A stretch of DNA of 64,000 bases from Centropus unirufus (GCA_013397695.1 VYZI01000261.1:658391-722390), one strand, 5' to 3'; numbered from the stretch's first letter, positions 51,244 through 64,000 are shown. Notes: generated from the letters alone by a model not told the origin. A program made the numbers and translations.

Positions 51244-53497
51244 GAAATATGAACATTAGCAACTATAACCCTAGTCTAACTTACACCAGAGTATACAAAA
51301 CACTTGCCTGACACCAACTGGTGTTATAAAAGATCACTGAGATACCTGTGTTCTGGAGCTGCAATCAAGATGTCTGAAATGGCACTGAAAGTCCATATTT
51401 CAGCAAACAGATTTTGTCTTCTCATTTTGACTGAGTTATATCCTTGGGGGAAATGAAGAAAAAGAGGCAAATGAAACTCAGCAAGCTAAGCAATAAAATG
51501 TATCCGTGAAAATTTGGGGTAGACTTCCTCACAGAGCACTGCCATGGCAAGAAAAGCAGTCCCTCTTTTGGAAAGACTGTGTTAAGTGTTTGTCCTGCCA
51601 TGCTGGTTTGCGTTTTTTTTTGTGGTTTTTTTTTCTGTGAAATCTTGTTTGCAAAGCACCCAAGAGATCTAATAGCTGTTATGAAAAGACTTACACTTTG
51701 TGCTCATTCTCTGTAAATGTGTAGTCAGGCCATTGGCCAAAAAAACCCTTTTTCTTCTGCACTGAAAGGGTCTCCTGTGGCCTGTGAACAGGTCTGGCAC
51801 TCTGCTAATCCATTCTAAGCCTTACTAAGGACATTGATTCTTTCTTAGGTTTGAATGGGGAGCAGAAATTTACTTTTCCTAGTGACTTTTTTTGAATTGC
51901 AATGTGTTTTATACCACTGGGGCTTAGGAATAGCTTCATTTACCAATGCAGCAATTTGCAACATAGAACTGAGCAGCTGGAAGATATAGATGTCTTGATA
52001 AAAGGTTGTTATTTGTTTTCATTTTCCCCCTCTTATTTTCATTTTTGGCTAGACAAATATGGTATCATATGCTGTTGTTAATGGGTATATTACCTAAAGA
52101 TGTTACAGAAGTCCATGCCAAACTCATCTCAATGAATTGAGGAATAATGTAGTTTTAATTTTAATTCATATTATGAAGATTGTCCAAGAAGATTAATTAT
52201 TGGGGGCAAAAACTTGCATGAGGCCAAAGGGGAGTTATAAATCATTCATTTAGATGATCAGATAATTTTCAAGCTCCTGTGGGTTTCAGAAAATGGACAA
52301 GAGTAGCTTAAACTTGTTTCTTTCACAAAGAACCTGTAGCTTGTGACAAATTAGAATCAGTCTTTTTCCCCTCTCCAGTGATCTCCCTGGATGTGGGTGA
52401 AATGTCCACTACTGCAAATTTAATTGCAAGGGGAAAACTGTACTGCCTACAAGTAATTCACATTTTTCAATAGCAGGTAATGGCACTACTGAAAGTGTCT
52501 CCTTGCTATCAGGTCATTTTATTTTTAAGTCAATGACAATGGAACTATTATGTACGAGCTGATGAGAGTTTAATTTGTTAAAGTACAGAAGAGGATTTCT
52601 TAGCTGTAATATTTTGGCATTACTGCGGCCCTGTACTCATAGCTCTTACATATGCATTAAACAATTTTCTATAATCTAAGCAAATCTAAACTAATCTGGG
52701 TAGAAGTATAAGTATAGACTTCATTTTCTTTTCACTGAGGCAAGTGTTAATTAGAAGACACTTACTGGACCTAAAGTAGAGTAACTTAGCAGAGAAGCAG
52801 GTCTCATATCTTTTGCCTAATTTAAATATTAAATGAATTTGATCATGATTCTAGGCATAATTATGGTCACAGAATATGGTTAATTGCTTCCATGAAAGTG
52901 AACTCTCCCCCTAAGCAAGGCAAGCATCCATGTCAGCTGCTCTACAGCAATACTGGAGAGCATCTGTGAATAAGCCTCTATATATTACTGCATAAACGAC
53001 TCTCATTTCCTCTCACTTAAATATATCAAATAGCAAATTCTAGAAAGACTGGGATGGTGATTGGGGTCAGTCTGCACGCCTCCTCTTGGCCCCTCCTTCC
53101 TCGTCACACCTCTCCCTGTTCTAGCATGGCCTAAGGATTTCAATTGTGTCCTATGATGGGTTCACTGGAGCCAGCTGGGATGAGCTGGGACAGACTATAC
53201 CCAGCATTTGGAACAGAGTGAATATTATGGAAAAGCTGAAAAACTGCTGCCTTTTCTTAGTAGTGCAATCAGTATTATGAAGAGGACTTTTTTCCCCTGG
53301 TCTAAACTTTTAGGATTGGAACTAGAGGTTCCTCTAATCTTTTCTGAGGCCTTTTAATTAAAAGATAATGGATTACTAATGGATAAATTGAGGCCGGGAA
53401 ACACAGAAAGCTCTTTGAAAGTGTTCTCAAGTTCCGGATAACCAGAACTAGAGATTTGAAAGGATGTACTGGAACAGGTAAGCGATTTTAAAAAGTA
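51244..53497. other. Non-coding DNA, no gene seen
   Basis: No recognisable family. The stretch about 53080-53210 is somewhat GC-richer, with CAGCTGGGATGAGCTGGGA. I cannot assign it. Confidence 0.6.
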
Positions 53498-53642
53498 ATA
53501 GAATCAACAGGTTGGAAAAGACCTCCGAGATCATGAAGACAGACTGTTTTTATCCGCCACTAAACCATATCCCCAAGTACCATGTCCAATTGTTTTTTAA
53601 TACAATCAGGCATGGTTGTATCCTGGGCAGCCTGTTCCAGTA
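53498..53642 (-). mobile_element. CR1 LINE 3'-end fragment, reverse strand
   Basis: The left end carries ATAGAATCAACAGGTTGG, the reverse complement of the CR1 tail. It is followed by AAAAGACCTCCGAGATCATG, CCATATCCCCAAGTACCATG and GGGCAGCCTGTTCCAG. All are well-known blocks of the CR1 3' UTR end. Only about 145 bases are retained, as expected for strong 5' truncation. Confidence 0.92.
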
Positions 53643-55544
53643 AGTACTTATTTCAGTCCTTAAATGTGAAGCACTTGGAGCATAAATATGTGGATATCTG
53701 ACTTCTATTTTACTCCGCAGTCAACAAGAACAATTATCTCTTCTTTCTGAAAGGAACTGAATGTAAATAATTTTCAAAAGGTAATTGATCTATTGTCTAT
53801 AATGAGAAGGTACTGAACAGACCAGAGCAAGTACATAGTCAGTGAAGGTAAATTTAAAGGAATTCAGAGCTCTTCTTTGTATATTCAACAAGAATGCTTC
53901 ACATACAGGTACATATCTTTCTTAAAACAGACTGGACAGCGGTAAATAATAGTTTTGATATACCAAAGAATAATACTATTCCCAAAATAATAGTGATAGT
54001 TGATATCTCTTGAGACAACTTGAGTCTGTGATCTCAAACCCAAGTTCAATTTCCTTTTCTTTTGTTATGTTGATAGTCTAAGCCACATCATAATTTCTCA
54101 AACTTTTTTTCCTTTTCGTTTTTTAATTGCTGATAAAAAACCCCACCTACAATAAAATACATTGTATAGCTGCATATTGGTTTTCAATACATTGAAGTAC
54201 AATACAAACTGTACATTGGTTTTCAAGTACCTATTGTACTATAAAAGGACTCTGAAAATCGTAATTATAAACCAAGGTAAGGGTTTCATTCAGGTGTTTT
54301 TTTTATGGTCTGACTTGCATGACAGATGTGTTACAGCTGACACAAAGGCTTAGTATGAATTCTCATTTTGTGTGTGCAACTTTGTGTCAGTTGGATAGTA
54401 TTTGCTTAGTCTTAACTTCATCACTATTCCGCCATCTCAATTATTCCAGGGTCAGTCTTGGGGTAAAGCTGGTTATTTTTCAAAGAATGAGTTGCAAATA
54501 AGTGCAACTGGGAGAAATCATATTACTTCCTTCAAATGAACTGCAGCCCAGGGATCCCAGTGCAACAAAATGCATAGAGGTAGACTAAAAAAAAAAAATC
54601 ATAGCTGCCTGTTTGGGACAGCATACTCTGGATTGATTTATATATTCATAATCCTCTTTGGAGATGGATGAAGTGTGGCATATGTCTAATAGAGGAAGAT
54701 AGAATGTGAAAGCTTTTTAAAGGGATTAAAATGATATACCAAAATGCTAGGAATTGCCACAAGTCTAACTCATATTTGCAAGCATTATAATTTCACACAC
54801 AAGTCCCTGCTTCCATGTGGGTGAAGGCAGTCAGCCCTGATCCTGCTTAGGAAGCTCTGATACACATTTAGGTTATCATCTTTCGGAGTCATAACAGGCC
54901 AGAAATGGTTCATAAGCAGTATTATGTGAAAGTCCAGATTTTCAAAATCAGAGAGCCACTATATGAATGGTATATAACCAGTTGACCCCGGTGACATGTG
55001 TATGAAGATGAAGAATTAAATACCGGAAGGATACTTTATTTTCTTTTTAAAATATACTGCTTAAATCTTTCTTCCTGGGCAGCTTCAAATCCATCAGTAA
55101 TGATGTTTATATAATTTTCTTTCGAAAATGAATGAGTGAACAGGACAGACTTTATTTTTTTAAAAAGCTTCCCCCTGCTCTTCATCCTGAATGAAATAAT
55201 TCTGCTTTCTCATTAGTAAGATGATACTTTTAGGCTATCCTCTTACCATTGCTTCTTAGTCTTCATTTATCCTCTTTCTGAACATTTAATCCTACATTTA
55301 AAAAAATATACCATTAAATTAATGGACATCATGGGAAATCTGTATTTTTTTAAATCCATCTCTTCTGCATGATAGAGTGTGTCAGAATTCATATGACTGT
55401 AAGCAGGTGGATTCAAATTATTATGGCCCTGGCTTCAATTTCTTTTTTCTTTTTAATTCCATTCCACAAAAATCCTTATATGGTACCCATCTAATCACCT
55501 CTTTTCTTCCTAAACTCCTTCCAATTTGTCTGCTATTTGTCTGC
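53643..55544. other. Non-coding AT-rich DNA, no gene seen
   Basis: No recognised repeat. Near 54170-54235 the words ATTGGTTTTCAA and GTACAAT/ATTGTAC repeat locally. This is a minor direct and inverted duplication. Confidence 0.6.
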
Positions 55545-55568
55545 TTTTTTTTTTTTTTTTTCTCTCAG

Positions 55569-55611
55569 TAGGGAAAAAACCTAGTGGAGGGGAAAGAGGC
55601 ATGAACCACAG
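55569..55611 (+). other. Candidate 43-base mini-exon with strong splice signals
   Basis: T17 at 55545-55561 followed by CTCTCAG gives an almost ideal acceptor (AG at 55567-55568). CACAG|GTAAGG gives a near-consensus donor (GT at 55612-55613). The enclosed 43 bases are purine-rich, like exonic splicing enhancers. Only one of the three plus-strand frames is open across it. No protein family can be recognised in 13 codons. It may be a microexon, a non-coding RNA exon, a pseudoexon or chance. Confidence 0.25.
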
Positions 55612-55619
55612 GTAAGGTT

Positions 55620-58600
55620 CCCCTTCATTACTATTTAGATTTTTATATAGCTCATAGATGCTTCATAAAGGCTACAGTAAAATGTGTTAGTGACCATTCT
55701 GCACATCTGTCTTAAAAGGGCACTAGACTCAGCCTAGTGGATTGCCCACTTTTAAATTGTAGTTTAAGATGGAAGCCAAATCAATAAATATCATCATAAG
55801 TTCTCTATCATATTCACTTTCAGATATATTGGTGAACTAAAATGGCAACAGGACCAAGATATGTTTATTCCTTCTACTTTTATAAGTCAGTTTGAACTGT
55901 GTGTTTTTATAAGAGCTTTTACACACTACACAACACACCAGAATGTTTTAATGTCCTTTATATGGGCATAATAACTATTAAAATTTGGACAATACCTTAA
56001 GGAGGAAATATTTATTAGATAATATTTTTTGCAAAAAAATCTTCAGAATAATTACTTATATTTTTCAGCTTAACAAAAATATGGAAAAAAATACCAAGCT
56101 GTATTAAAGGTCCTCAAGTTGCTTAAGGAAAAGAGAACATGGGGAAAGAGTTTAAGGGAAGGGAGAATTGATGAGTTTCCCCCCCAAAAAAAATAAACAA
56201 AATAATAAGTTTTAAATAGTATTTGTATTGGTGTTTGTTCTTGAAAACCAAAACATTTGCATTTAAGGATAATATACTCAACTGTAACAGGAAATTCACA
56301 GCGAGGAAGAAAATCTTATCTACTCTGATGTTTTTATCATCTTTATCAGTATGTAAAAGCAACATAACTGGAAATTTATATGAAAACTCAATGGACTTAA
56401 ATAATAATTATGAACATTAACATTTAGCTTTTTAAATTTAAAAACTCTTACCCTAGAAAGCATTTTGCTTGCTTAGTTTAGTCATAAAGATAAAGCTAGG
56501 AAAGGACAAAGTAGTTTATCACTTTCCTTCTTTTTCACCTAGGGCAGGATGAACAGTACAAGTGCTATTCCTGACAGATGTGGTCTAACTTATTCTTCAA
56601 GGAATGCTCCACAACATCCCCAGGGAATTTGTCAACATTTATACTTCCTCTTAAAAGCTTTCCAGATTCCTATTACTGAATCATTCCTTTTGCAATCCAA
56701 CCATGCTGCTTCCTTCTTCACTCCCATGGTCTCCCCCATCCAGTCTTGTCTCCCTTAAGTTGAGCAGCTTCAGCCATTTCAGTCTTTTCTGATTTAGAAT
56801 GATTAATAATTTCCTAGAAATTCCTGTCTTCCCCCAAACTGATTCATGCCTAACTTGGAGAGAGAGGTCCAAACTGGAAAAATTACTTCTACTGAGAGCT
56901 GAGATCATGTCAGCAGTGGGAGATGTTACTCTCTTGCAGGCAACATTCTCATTTGTGTCATCTAGCATTCCCTCCCTGGACTGTTCACTGGTTAGAACCA
57001 ATTTTTGGTGTTTATCAGCTTGTGAAAATATTTAACTGTTTTCTTTTCCTATATTTTTTTTAATAATTTAAAAATATTCATGAGGAATTCAGGAAAAGAG
57101 AATTGGTTTTAGTAGGACCAAAGATAATTTTGTAACTAAATCTGTTAACATCCAAGTTTCAGAGATACTATATTTCAGAGATTCTAATTCCAGACATCTG
57201 AAATATAACAGGTCATAGCATTTCTGAATATCAGACTCCACTTTTTTGTAAAGTTTCATTTTTTTTAATTGTTTACATCAGTCACAATGACCTCAGTGAA
57301 ATTTTTGGCTTGCTGTAGTTTTGCATTCACTCTGTGGACAAATAGCAATAAACCCATGTGCCTTGATGTCGTGCCTTGCCTTGCAACAGCTTCCAATAAA
57401 GATTAATGAGTTATGTATATTTTATCTTTACATTCTTGTTATGCAATTCCCTCCCACATTTCTGGGGAAATCCTTCCACTTTTAAAATACTAGCTTCCCC
57501 TTTGTAATTTTGGTCAAACAGAGCTCCAAATATACTCATCAGATAGAAAAAAGATGGAAAATTTCCATTCCTCCTTTGCTATCCTACACATGCAGGAAAA
57601 TGTTATAGAGTATCCATCTAATAATTTTTAGTAATTGCATTTTAAATTATGGTTATTTGTCAAATGTTCTTAAACCTGTAACTGCAGATCTATAAGTACC
57701 ATGACCTGTCTCAACTGGAAAGCGTTGATTTAATTAGAAAAAGTCCTGTATCTGTCACTGAGATGATGGGTGTTCTCTCTCTCCCGCTCTCTCTCATCCT
57801 TATCATCCATTACCCTGACTATTTTAGACAATGCATCAGACAGATCTACCTTCTTTTAGCTACAGTTCAGACATTGTTATTCACAGAATTTTCAATGTTC
57901 TGTTAGACAAGATGTTCGTAGGAAAACGATTTCACAACAGCCAGTTAAAGAAAGTCTAATCTATGTAATCTCACGGAATCAGCAATGGATTTAATAAATG
58001 TGGTGAAATTTGACACACCTAGTACTGAGTGATTTTTCTAGAATTAGCTATCTGAATTAGGAGTGTTTACCTTCAAGTGTCACTGTGACTTGTATTAAAC
58101 ATGCATCAAAATGCAAATGCAAAGTTAAAATGCCCATTATTTTTACTATTATTATTACTACTATTACTTATAAGATTGCTTCTAAAGATGTTGCAAACAC
58201 CAGGCCTAGAAAGGTACTGGTTGTCTGCTCTTAACAACAGGAGATGTCTTACTATCAGTAGTTACCAGAAATTATTCTTCAACTAACTTCTTTCATAAAT
58301 TGATCCTTAGAAGCGGATTCAACAAAACATGGCTGTATAATAGAACCACCTGTTAGAACTTTATCTTTCATAATAATGATAAATTTAAGTATAAATTTAA
58401 ACATGTTTTAAAACATGCCTAAGTTTAGGCATGCTTCTCCACACTTATGGCCAAACTGGTCTGACTTTTGAAATTGAAGCTGACGTATTCCTGCTAGCAC
58501 TGGTGAGAGAAAGTGGGACTACACTGAAAAGTTTGGATGATGCATTTATTTGAGTTCTTTGAGAACTGGACCTTGCTGCAAGGTAAAAAAGGAAAACTTA

Positions 58601-61600
58601 CTGCCGGAACTTATCAGTATTCCTGAGTATCAAAGGACAAAGAATTTCACTCTTGCTTACAGACAAAATGATTGATGATTTTTCAGTCTTCTTATCCATA
58701 CTTATTTATCCCACAGAAATGTCCTTAGGATTTGTATTGATTCTGGGAAGATTTTCACACAATGATACTAGTATCAGGAAACACCTTTTTTTCAGATAGA
58801 TATTCCTTTTGCAGGGATCAGGCCAATAAATAAAATTTTCCCTACATTTTTTTGGCTTGAGATATCGGCTCCTCAACAATGGTGAGACGATACCTTTCAC
58901 CTGTTGGCCTATGTCAGCTCCAATGGCAAGCTAAAAAGAACCTTTGACAATGGTATAGATTGGTTCTTCACACTGTTAAGAGTGCAAGAGTCCTACACCT
59001 GCATCATTTTTCAAGAGTGATTTACTTATTGGTGGAGTAGTACTTGACTGTTTTGGTTCTTATCTTTCAACAATGTTATACATTGGTAGTAGTCTTTCCA
59101 GGTATACAGAGAAATGCAAAAGGTAAAAAAAAAATACTTGCAGCAGAAGGCTTCTGAAACTTGTAATTTCAACCTTTACCAGGAAACGCTGTTTATCTTG
59201 TCCTGAAAACGAGCACATTTATTATCAAACTGTACAGAGGCCACCTTATAAAACACCTTGAAAATGTGTCAGAAATTCACAATTTGTGGCCTGGCATATT
59301 GACCTTAATCCACTTGGATGTTTTGAACATTTTCTCCAAGTTTAGTGTTCCTGCTGGTGAATGGATTAATACAATGCTTTTTCTTATTTTGTTACTGCTA
59401 AATGTTAACTTTATTCATAAGTTGTACAATTATCTTCAAACAGAAGTAAAATCTCATAAAGAATTTGCAGACTCCTTGTGTCTCTCTTAAAATTCTGTTT
59501 CTATTTAAGTATCTGTATATGTTCCCATGTGTTTCTGCAGTGTCTACTGCGATTTATTAGGTTATATAAACTCTGACTTGTTGAAATTAACAGAAATAAG
59601 CTAAGGGGAAGCATTTGGTGATCTCAATCCATTTCATACTGATATTTCTAAATGAAAAATATATTAATGGCAGCTTCTCAGGATCACAGCACATCTGGAG
59701 TTTTGATTTATTTAGCAATGATTCTCAATTTCCTAGCTAGTCTTCATCTTATAAACAATTGTGGGGGGAAATTGATTGAAGATCCCCTGGAATAATTCAT
59801 TGATTGAGGCTAGTGAGAACAGAGTTGGCTCTAACTTTAAGACTTGAAGGTAGAAGACATCTGCCTAGTGGCGTCATTTGCTGCTTGCTTACTGGAAAAG
59901 GGCATTTCTGATACATTCTAGCTTGACTTTTTGTTCCCTCTCAGCACAGAAAGTGTTCTTATCTACCTTTCTGAAATGGTTTATTAATGAACTGTGACGC
60001 TGGATGTTGAAGTGTTTTAATGTTGGTTGATCTCTGTTCAGCTTTTGGCACATTTGATTATAATATCATCCCACTTGATCATGTCTAATATCCTCTGGGC
60101 TTGAATGGCTCTCCATTTTGAGTCCTTTTAATACTATTTCCCAACATATCAGGAGTTTTGTTTTTCTTGGGTTTTTTTTGTTTTTTTTTATTTTTCCATT
60201 AGGAGAGTTCCTGTGACCTCCTTTACTCAGAAGTTATTTATGGGAAGATTCTTTCACCAATTTGATTCTGAATACTTTATTTCTGCAAAAGAGCTGCCAC
60301 TGAAAGCAAAGTTGAAAGGGGAGGTTCGATGTTTCCAAAGAACCAAGTGAGATGTATTAATCCTTTTACAGAATTCCCTCTGGACATGTCACTTTACATC
60401 CACTGGCTTTAACAACCACATGGCTTTACTTTGCTCAGTAATATGATGCTTTAGCATAATTCTTATTCTACATTCTACATCATGAGTATTTGTCTATATT
60501 TTTCTGAAATGCTACAGTGTAAAGCACCACAGCACATCAAGGGCATAAAAAATTTCCCAGTCAATTCCACGGGAAAAATCTGTGATCACCAAAGCTATTA
60601 AACCCCAGAAAACAAGAGAGAACAAAAAATTGGGAATCTTTACAAGCCTGAGGATTATTTTGAGAGAGACAGCAGGAAAAAAGGTTTCATAAAGCAGGAT
60701 GGGCAGTATATCACACTCGATGCACAGGTGTCAAGAACACAGGGGAAGACATTTTCCTAACAGTTATGTCACAGCTATGCTTTCCTGTCAGAAGCAATAA
60801 ACAGTGTTTATGTTTGGACTCAGGTTCAGAAGACTAACGGAAAAAATTGGAATCTCTCTTCTGCCAGGCAAATAGGTGGCTTATTGCAGTCTAAATCCTG
60901 CAGGTTGTGTTACAGACCTCTATCCTGAACGTCTATATCACATGACATTTTTCTAGACACACATGCGAAAGGCGAGGAAAAACAAATTAATGCTTCCTAA
61001 ACGGGGAGGAGAGCAGGGTGTACTTTTCTTTCAGTTAAATGAAGAGAAGGAAAAAAGAACATTGGAAGGATTAAAAAATTAATCAAATGCCGTATAGTGT
61101 AAAATTAAACTTGTAGCTTTTGAACGTGAAATTAATCGAAAAAAATCAAGTAATGTTAAAAGCTACCTCATAGAACATTGTGGGGTTCAGAGAAATTAAT
61201 TTGACAGAAGAAAGGCAAGAAATTTTGAAGCCAGGCTGTGACACAGCCAGAATGTCCCTTGCCTTGTACACCGTACTGAATCAGCAAGCTAGGATCAGAT
61301 GTTAGCAAGTTGCACTTGCAAAAGGGATTAAACCAATGTGATACAGTCAGTCCAGTGAACTTTTTAAATTCCTCCTGCCTTCTCTTAAAACATTGACCAC
61401 ATTGCAGGAATGATAGATCACTGTATTTGGATGAATTTTACATTGCTGTGTTCCAACTTTAATCCTCTGTATCCTGCTAAAGAGTAGGCTGGATAACGTT
61501 TTTTGTTCTCTTGAAAAGGGAAGAACCACACTACAGCTCCAAACAATTCCATGCAAAGTAGGATTGACAGCGGAAAGCAAGAGGAGATAAAAACTAGTCT

Positions 61601-62371
61601 CAAGATGGGACAGACAGTTCCTTGCACTTGGCATCCCATATGTGTTCATGCATAAGAAATGCTCAATGGAAATATTATGGAGTTAAGGATCTGAATTGGT
61701 TTGGTGCATCTTTTTTAAGCAGTGGAATCTTCCCCTCAAGGTAAGTCAGTGTGAAGAAGTAAAAGAGTGTTTCTAAGAGCCTCTAATCCTTTTGGAAACT
61801 AGACTGTCTTTGTTTCCTTAGGCTGCATAATGAAACCTGCTTCTTCAGAACAGTCACGCATGAAACTTTCCACAGATTATCCTTGTTGCTGTTTCTTACT
61901 TCAGGTTTTCTGTTTGAATGTATCTGATCTCCACTTTCTTCTTCAATTTTCAGGTAGGCCAGAAAGCAATGTTTATGGCCTAAGCTGCCTCTTGCTGAGC
62001 AAGAAATGCTTTTGGCAGCCCTGCAGAAGATTAAATTCCCATAGTATTTTCAGAAACTCAGTACGAAGACACGTGAGCTGGATATCTACTTATAGGGTTC
62101 AAGTTTTCACCAAATAAATAAACCTATTACAAACTGTAGTTTCATTTAGGTCTTGGAAACATATTCACTTTTGGCAAATAAAACTCCTTGTAGTGGTTTT
62201 TATAATCTGGACCAGATATTTGTTAAATAGATGTACTAAGCATGTCTCATGTCAGGTGAAATTGTCAGGTACCTGAATTGCCGCTGGCCTATAGAGATAT
62301 ATATATTCCTCCTCCTTCCCTTACTTTCACAGAAATAAGAATAGCTTGGCAGGACTTCTAAAGTATATTGC
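55620..62371. other. Non-coding AT-rich DNA, no firmly recognised gene
   Basis: No known exon or RNA gene. A weak candidate old CR1 lies at 56700-56990. There is a CT-rich run at 57773-57795 and an ATT-rich run near 58136-58170. Open frames reach 106 codons (minus, 56681-57001), coinciding with the possible CR1 patch. Overlapping minus frames at 61347-61649 are unassigned. Confidence 0.6.
56700..56990 (-). repeat. Possible very old CR1-like LINE remnant
   Basis: On the plus strand TTGAGCAGCTTCAGCCATTT and CAGTCTTTTCTGA are followed by CCAAACTGGAAAAATTACTT. This order resembles the reverse complement of ancient tetrapod CR1 copies (a 'cagcttgagcctttccagtc'-like block, then an 'aagaattacttc'-like block). 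The match is weak and interrupted. Confidence 0.25.
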
Positions 62372-62500
62372 TATGGTGAGTTGACCCTGGCTGCACTCCA
62401 GGTGCCCACAAAATCCACTGCATCACTCCCCTTGCTCCGCTGGATAGGAGAGAGAAAATATAACAGAAGGCTCATGGGGTGAGATAAAGAACAGAAATTT
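62372..62500 (-). mobile_element. LTR 3'-end fragment of an avian endogenous retrovirus, reverse strand
   Basis: The plus strand reads TATGGTGAGTTGACCCTGG, then CTCCAGGTGCCCAC, CTGGATAGGAGAGAGAAAAT and GGCTCATGGGGTGAGATAA. This is the reverse complement of the terminal part of an LTR that ends ...GGTCAACCCACCACA in many non-galliform birds. From memory this is the 3' end of the same LTR family whose 5' part is seen at 18.5 and 19.7 kb. The two parts do not overlap, so the window itself cannot prove it. It carries no coding sequence. Confidence 0.85.
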
Positions 62501-63818
62501 CTTATATATAATTAAACAAGCTAAAACAGAAGAGTGCAATCTCTTTATTCCTTTTATTGCATGGTTTGTAAAGCCATTTAACTCACTTCTTTTTTAAAAA
62601 AACGTAGCAATGAAAATTCAATTATTAAAAATATGCACTAAAAAGCATTGGTTTTTTTCAATTAGTTCCTGAAATATTACATAGAAAACTGTGTAATTCA
62701 GAAGCTAGAAAATCAAGAAGCACCATATATATCTTGAAAACCTTGTTGTGAGAGAACATTTTTCTTATTACCCAGATTTCTCAGTCATGTACCATCAAGA
62801 GCAAGGATGATGTCCTCTCTCTTCCTTGTGTAATGACTATGGAAGTTGGACATCCTCTCCAGCATTTCACCTATAAGTCCCATGTGAAATGTAGACAAAG
62901 GACACAATCAAATTATGGTCCAACCACAGCAGATCTGTCTCACAAGTGTAGATTACACAGGCAAGATTGCTTACTTAAATTACATCTAAAAGCCTCAAGC
63001 AAAACCAGATTTAAGCAAGATATAACACCAAGGAACTGAAAATCAGAGGAGACAGAACATCTTCCCCATTTCACAGTCTGAAGACAAAGAAATTAAATTG
63101 TTTGTGGTGAAATGAGGGCAGAGGAGACACCTTTGGCAGAGGTGGAAATACAATCACAGAACACTTTCTTAAGCATTAGATTATCCTCTCCTCCTGCTTT
63201 TTGCTTAAACCCATTTGACAGCAACTGACTCAATTATTCCTTGTGATTAATTTCCTGGACATGCAGACTTTCCTGGGCATGCAGACTTTTTTTCATTTGT
63301 TTTCTTGTTTGTGTACTGTTCTCAGACCGATCCTATTGCCTATAAATGCATTTTTATTAATATTAAAAGAATAAATTTGTTGAATTATGTTGAGAGGATT
63401 AGATGATAAATAGTATGAGCTAATTAATAAAAAACTTTGAGCTATCAACCTAGGAGTAGATAGCGTTGAATTCTTACTGGGGAGGTTAGTTTTGAAATGT
63501 TAAAAGTAAATGAAAGGCATAAAATAAATATTTCCATTTTGTACGGTTCTCTTTTTTAAACATATTTTTATATATGTAAATATGTACATAACTATTCATC
63601 AAACATATGAGAACTCATCTCTTTATTGTCCCAGCTGCTCAAAATGTGTGGCTAACAGATTCTTACTTAAACAAGGTCCTAATGCAGAGGTTTGATATTT
63701 CCCAGGGTCATCTTTTCTACCCTTTAAAAAAATGGCCACAATTTTACCCTTCCAGTCACCAAGGTCTTCTCCTGACTGTCATGACATAAATAAATGATAT
63801 TTAAAGTATCAGAGAGAA
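62501..63818. other. Non-coding AT-rich DNA, no gene seen
   Basis: No recognised family. It contains an 18-base tandem duplication at 63251-63286. Confidence 0.6.
63251..63286 (+). repeat. Two-copy 18-base tandem duplication
   Basis: Units 63251-63268 (TTTCCTGGACATGCAGAC) and 63269-63286 differ at one position (A versus G). A recent local slippage or duplication is the simplest explanation. Confidence 0.9.
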
Positions 63819-63928
63819 TGGCTTAGCAACCATATCAGCCATCTCCCTCAGGACTCTGGGGTGCATCTCGTCAGGTCCCATAGACTTGTGTATGTTCAGA
63901 TTACTTAGGTGGTCACAAGCCTCTCTGT
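63819..63928 (-). mobile_element. CR1 LINE fragment, reverse strand, linker region of ORF2
   Basis: The plus strand carries GGCTTAGCAACCATATCAGC, CATCTCCCTCAGGACTCTGG, GCATCTCGTCAGGTCCCATA and GACTTGTGTATGTTCAGA. These are reverse-complement blocks of avian CR1 ORF2 just upstream of the reverse transcriptase. The copy is truncated at both ends, and a pyrimidine-rich tract follows on the right. Confidence 0.88.
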
Positions 63929-64000
63929 ATTTTTTTCCTTATCGTCTTTTCTCTTTTTCTCTCTTTCTTTTTCTATTTCCATCTTTCATTCTTTTTTATT
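63929..64000 (+). repeat. Pyrimidine-rich low-complexity tract
   Basis: From 63929 to the window end the sequence is mostly T and C with a few A and G. It is simple sequence, and its right limit is beyond the window. Confidence 0.8.

Overview
This window looks like non-coding DNA from a bird genome. It is AT-rich throughout (roughly two thirds A+T by eye). No stretch reads as a recognisable protein-coding exon, rRNA, tRNA or other known RNA gene. The avian assignment rests on repeats. There are at least seven clear pieces of CR1 LINE, the dominant LINE of birds and other reptiles. There are also three pieces matching, from memory, a long-terminal-repeat family seen in many non-galliform birds. 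Alu, L1 and other mammalian signatures are absent. Two runs of N (30 and 100 bases) show that this is an assembled draft scaffold. The window is best read as intergenic DNA or the inside of a very large intron.

Layout. Bases 1-31,000 hold almost no transposon sequence I can recognise: one weak CR1 tail near 3.74 kb and two same-strand LTR fragments at 18.5 and 19.7 kb. Bases 31,000-54,000 carry most of the CR1 copies: 31.1-32.3 kb (+), 36.1-37.3 kb (+), 38.4-38.65 kb (-), a possible CR1 5' part at 41.9-42.2 kb (+), 43.4-44.3 kb (+, best preserved, with the typical ATTCTATG tail), 50.7-51.2 kb (+) and 53.5-53.6 kb (-). A 91-base pure purine GAGAAG microsatellite lies at 44.7 kb. The last 10 kb hold a reverse-strand LTR end at 62.4 kb and a reverse-strand CR1 piece at 63.8 kb. 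All CR1 copies are truncated and carry stops, frameshifts or deletions, so none is active.

The stretches the repeats do not explain are more interesting. A GC-richer segment at 32.7-33.7 kb has an open frame, a phase-compatible splice donor and acceptor, three octamer-plus-CCAAT motif pairs and a poly(A) signal. A 266-base foldback at 38.17-38.43 kb has 49-base arms that match at 48 positions and abuts a CR1 end. A 43-base purine-rich segment at 55.57 kb is bracketed by near-ideal splice signals. A 38-base sequence occurs in opposite orientations at 22.1 and 24.3 kb. None of these amounts to a demonstrated new system. Nothing resembles an operon, CRISPR array or other prokaryotic feature.
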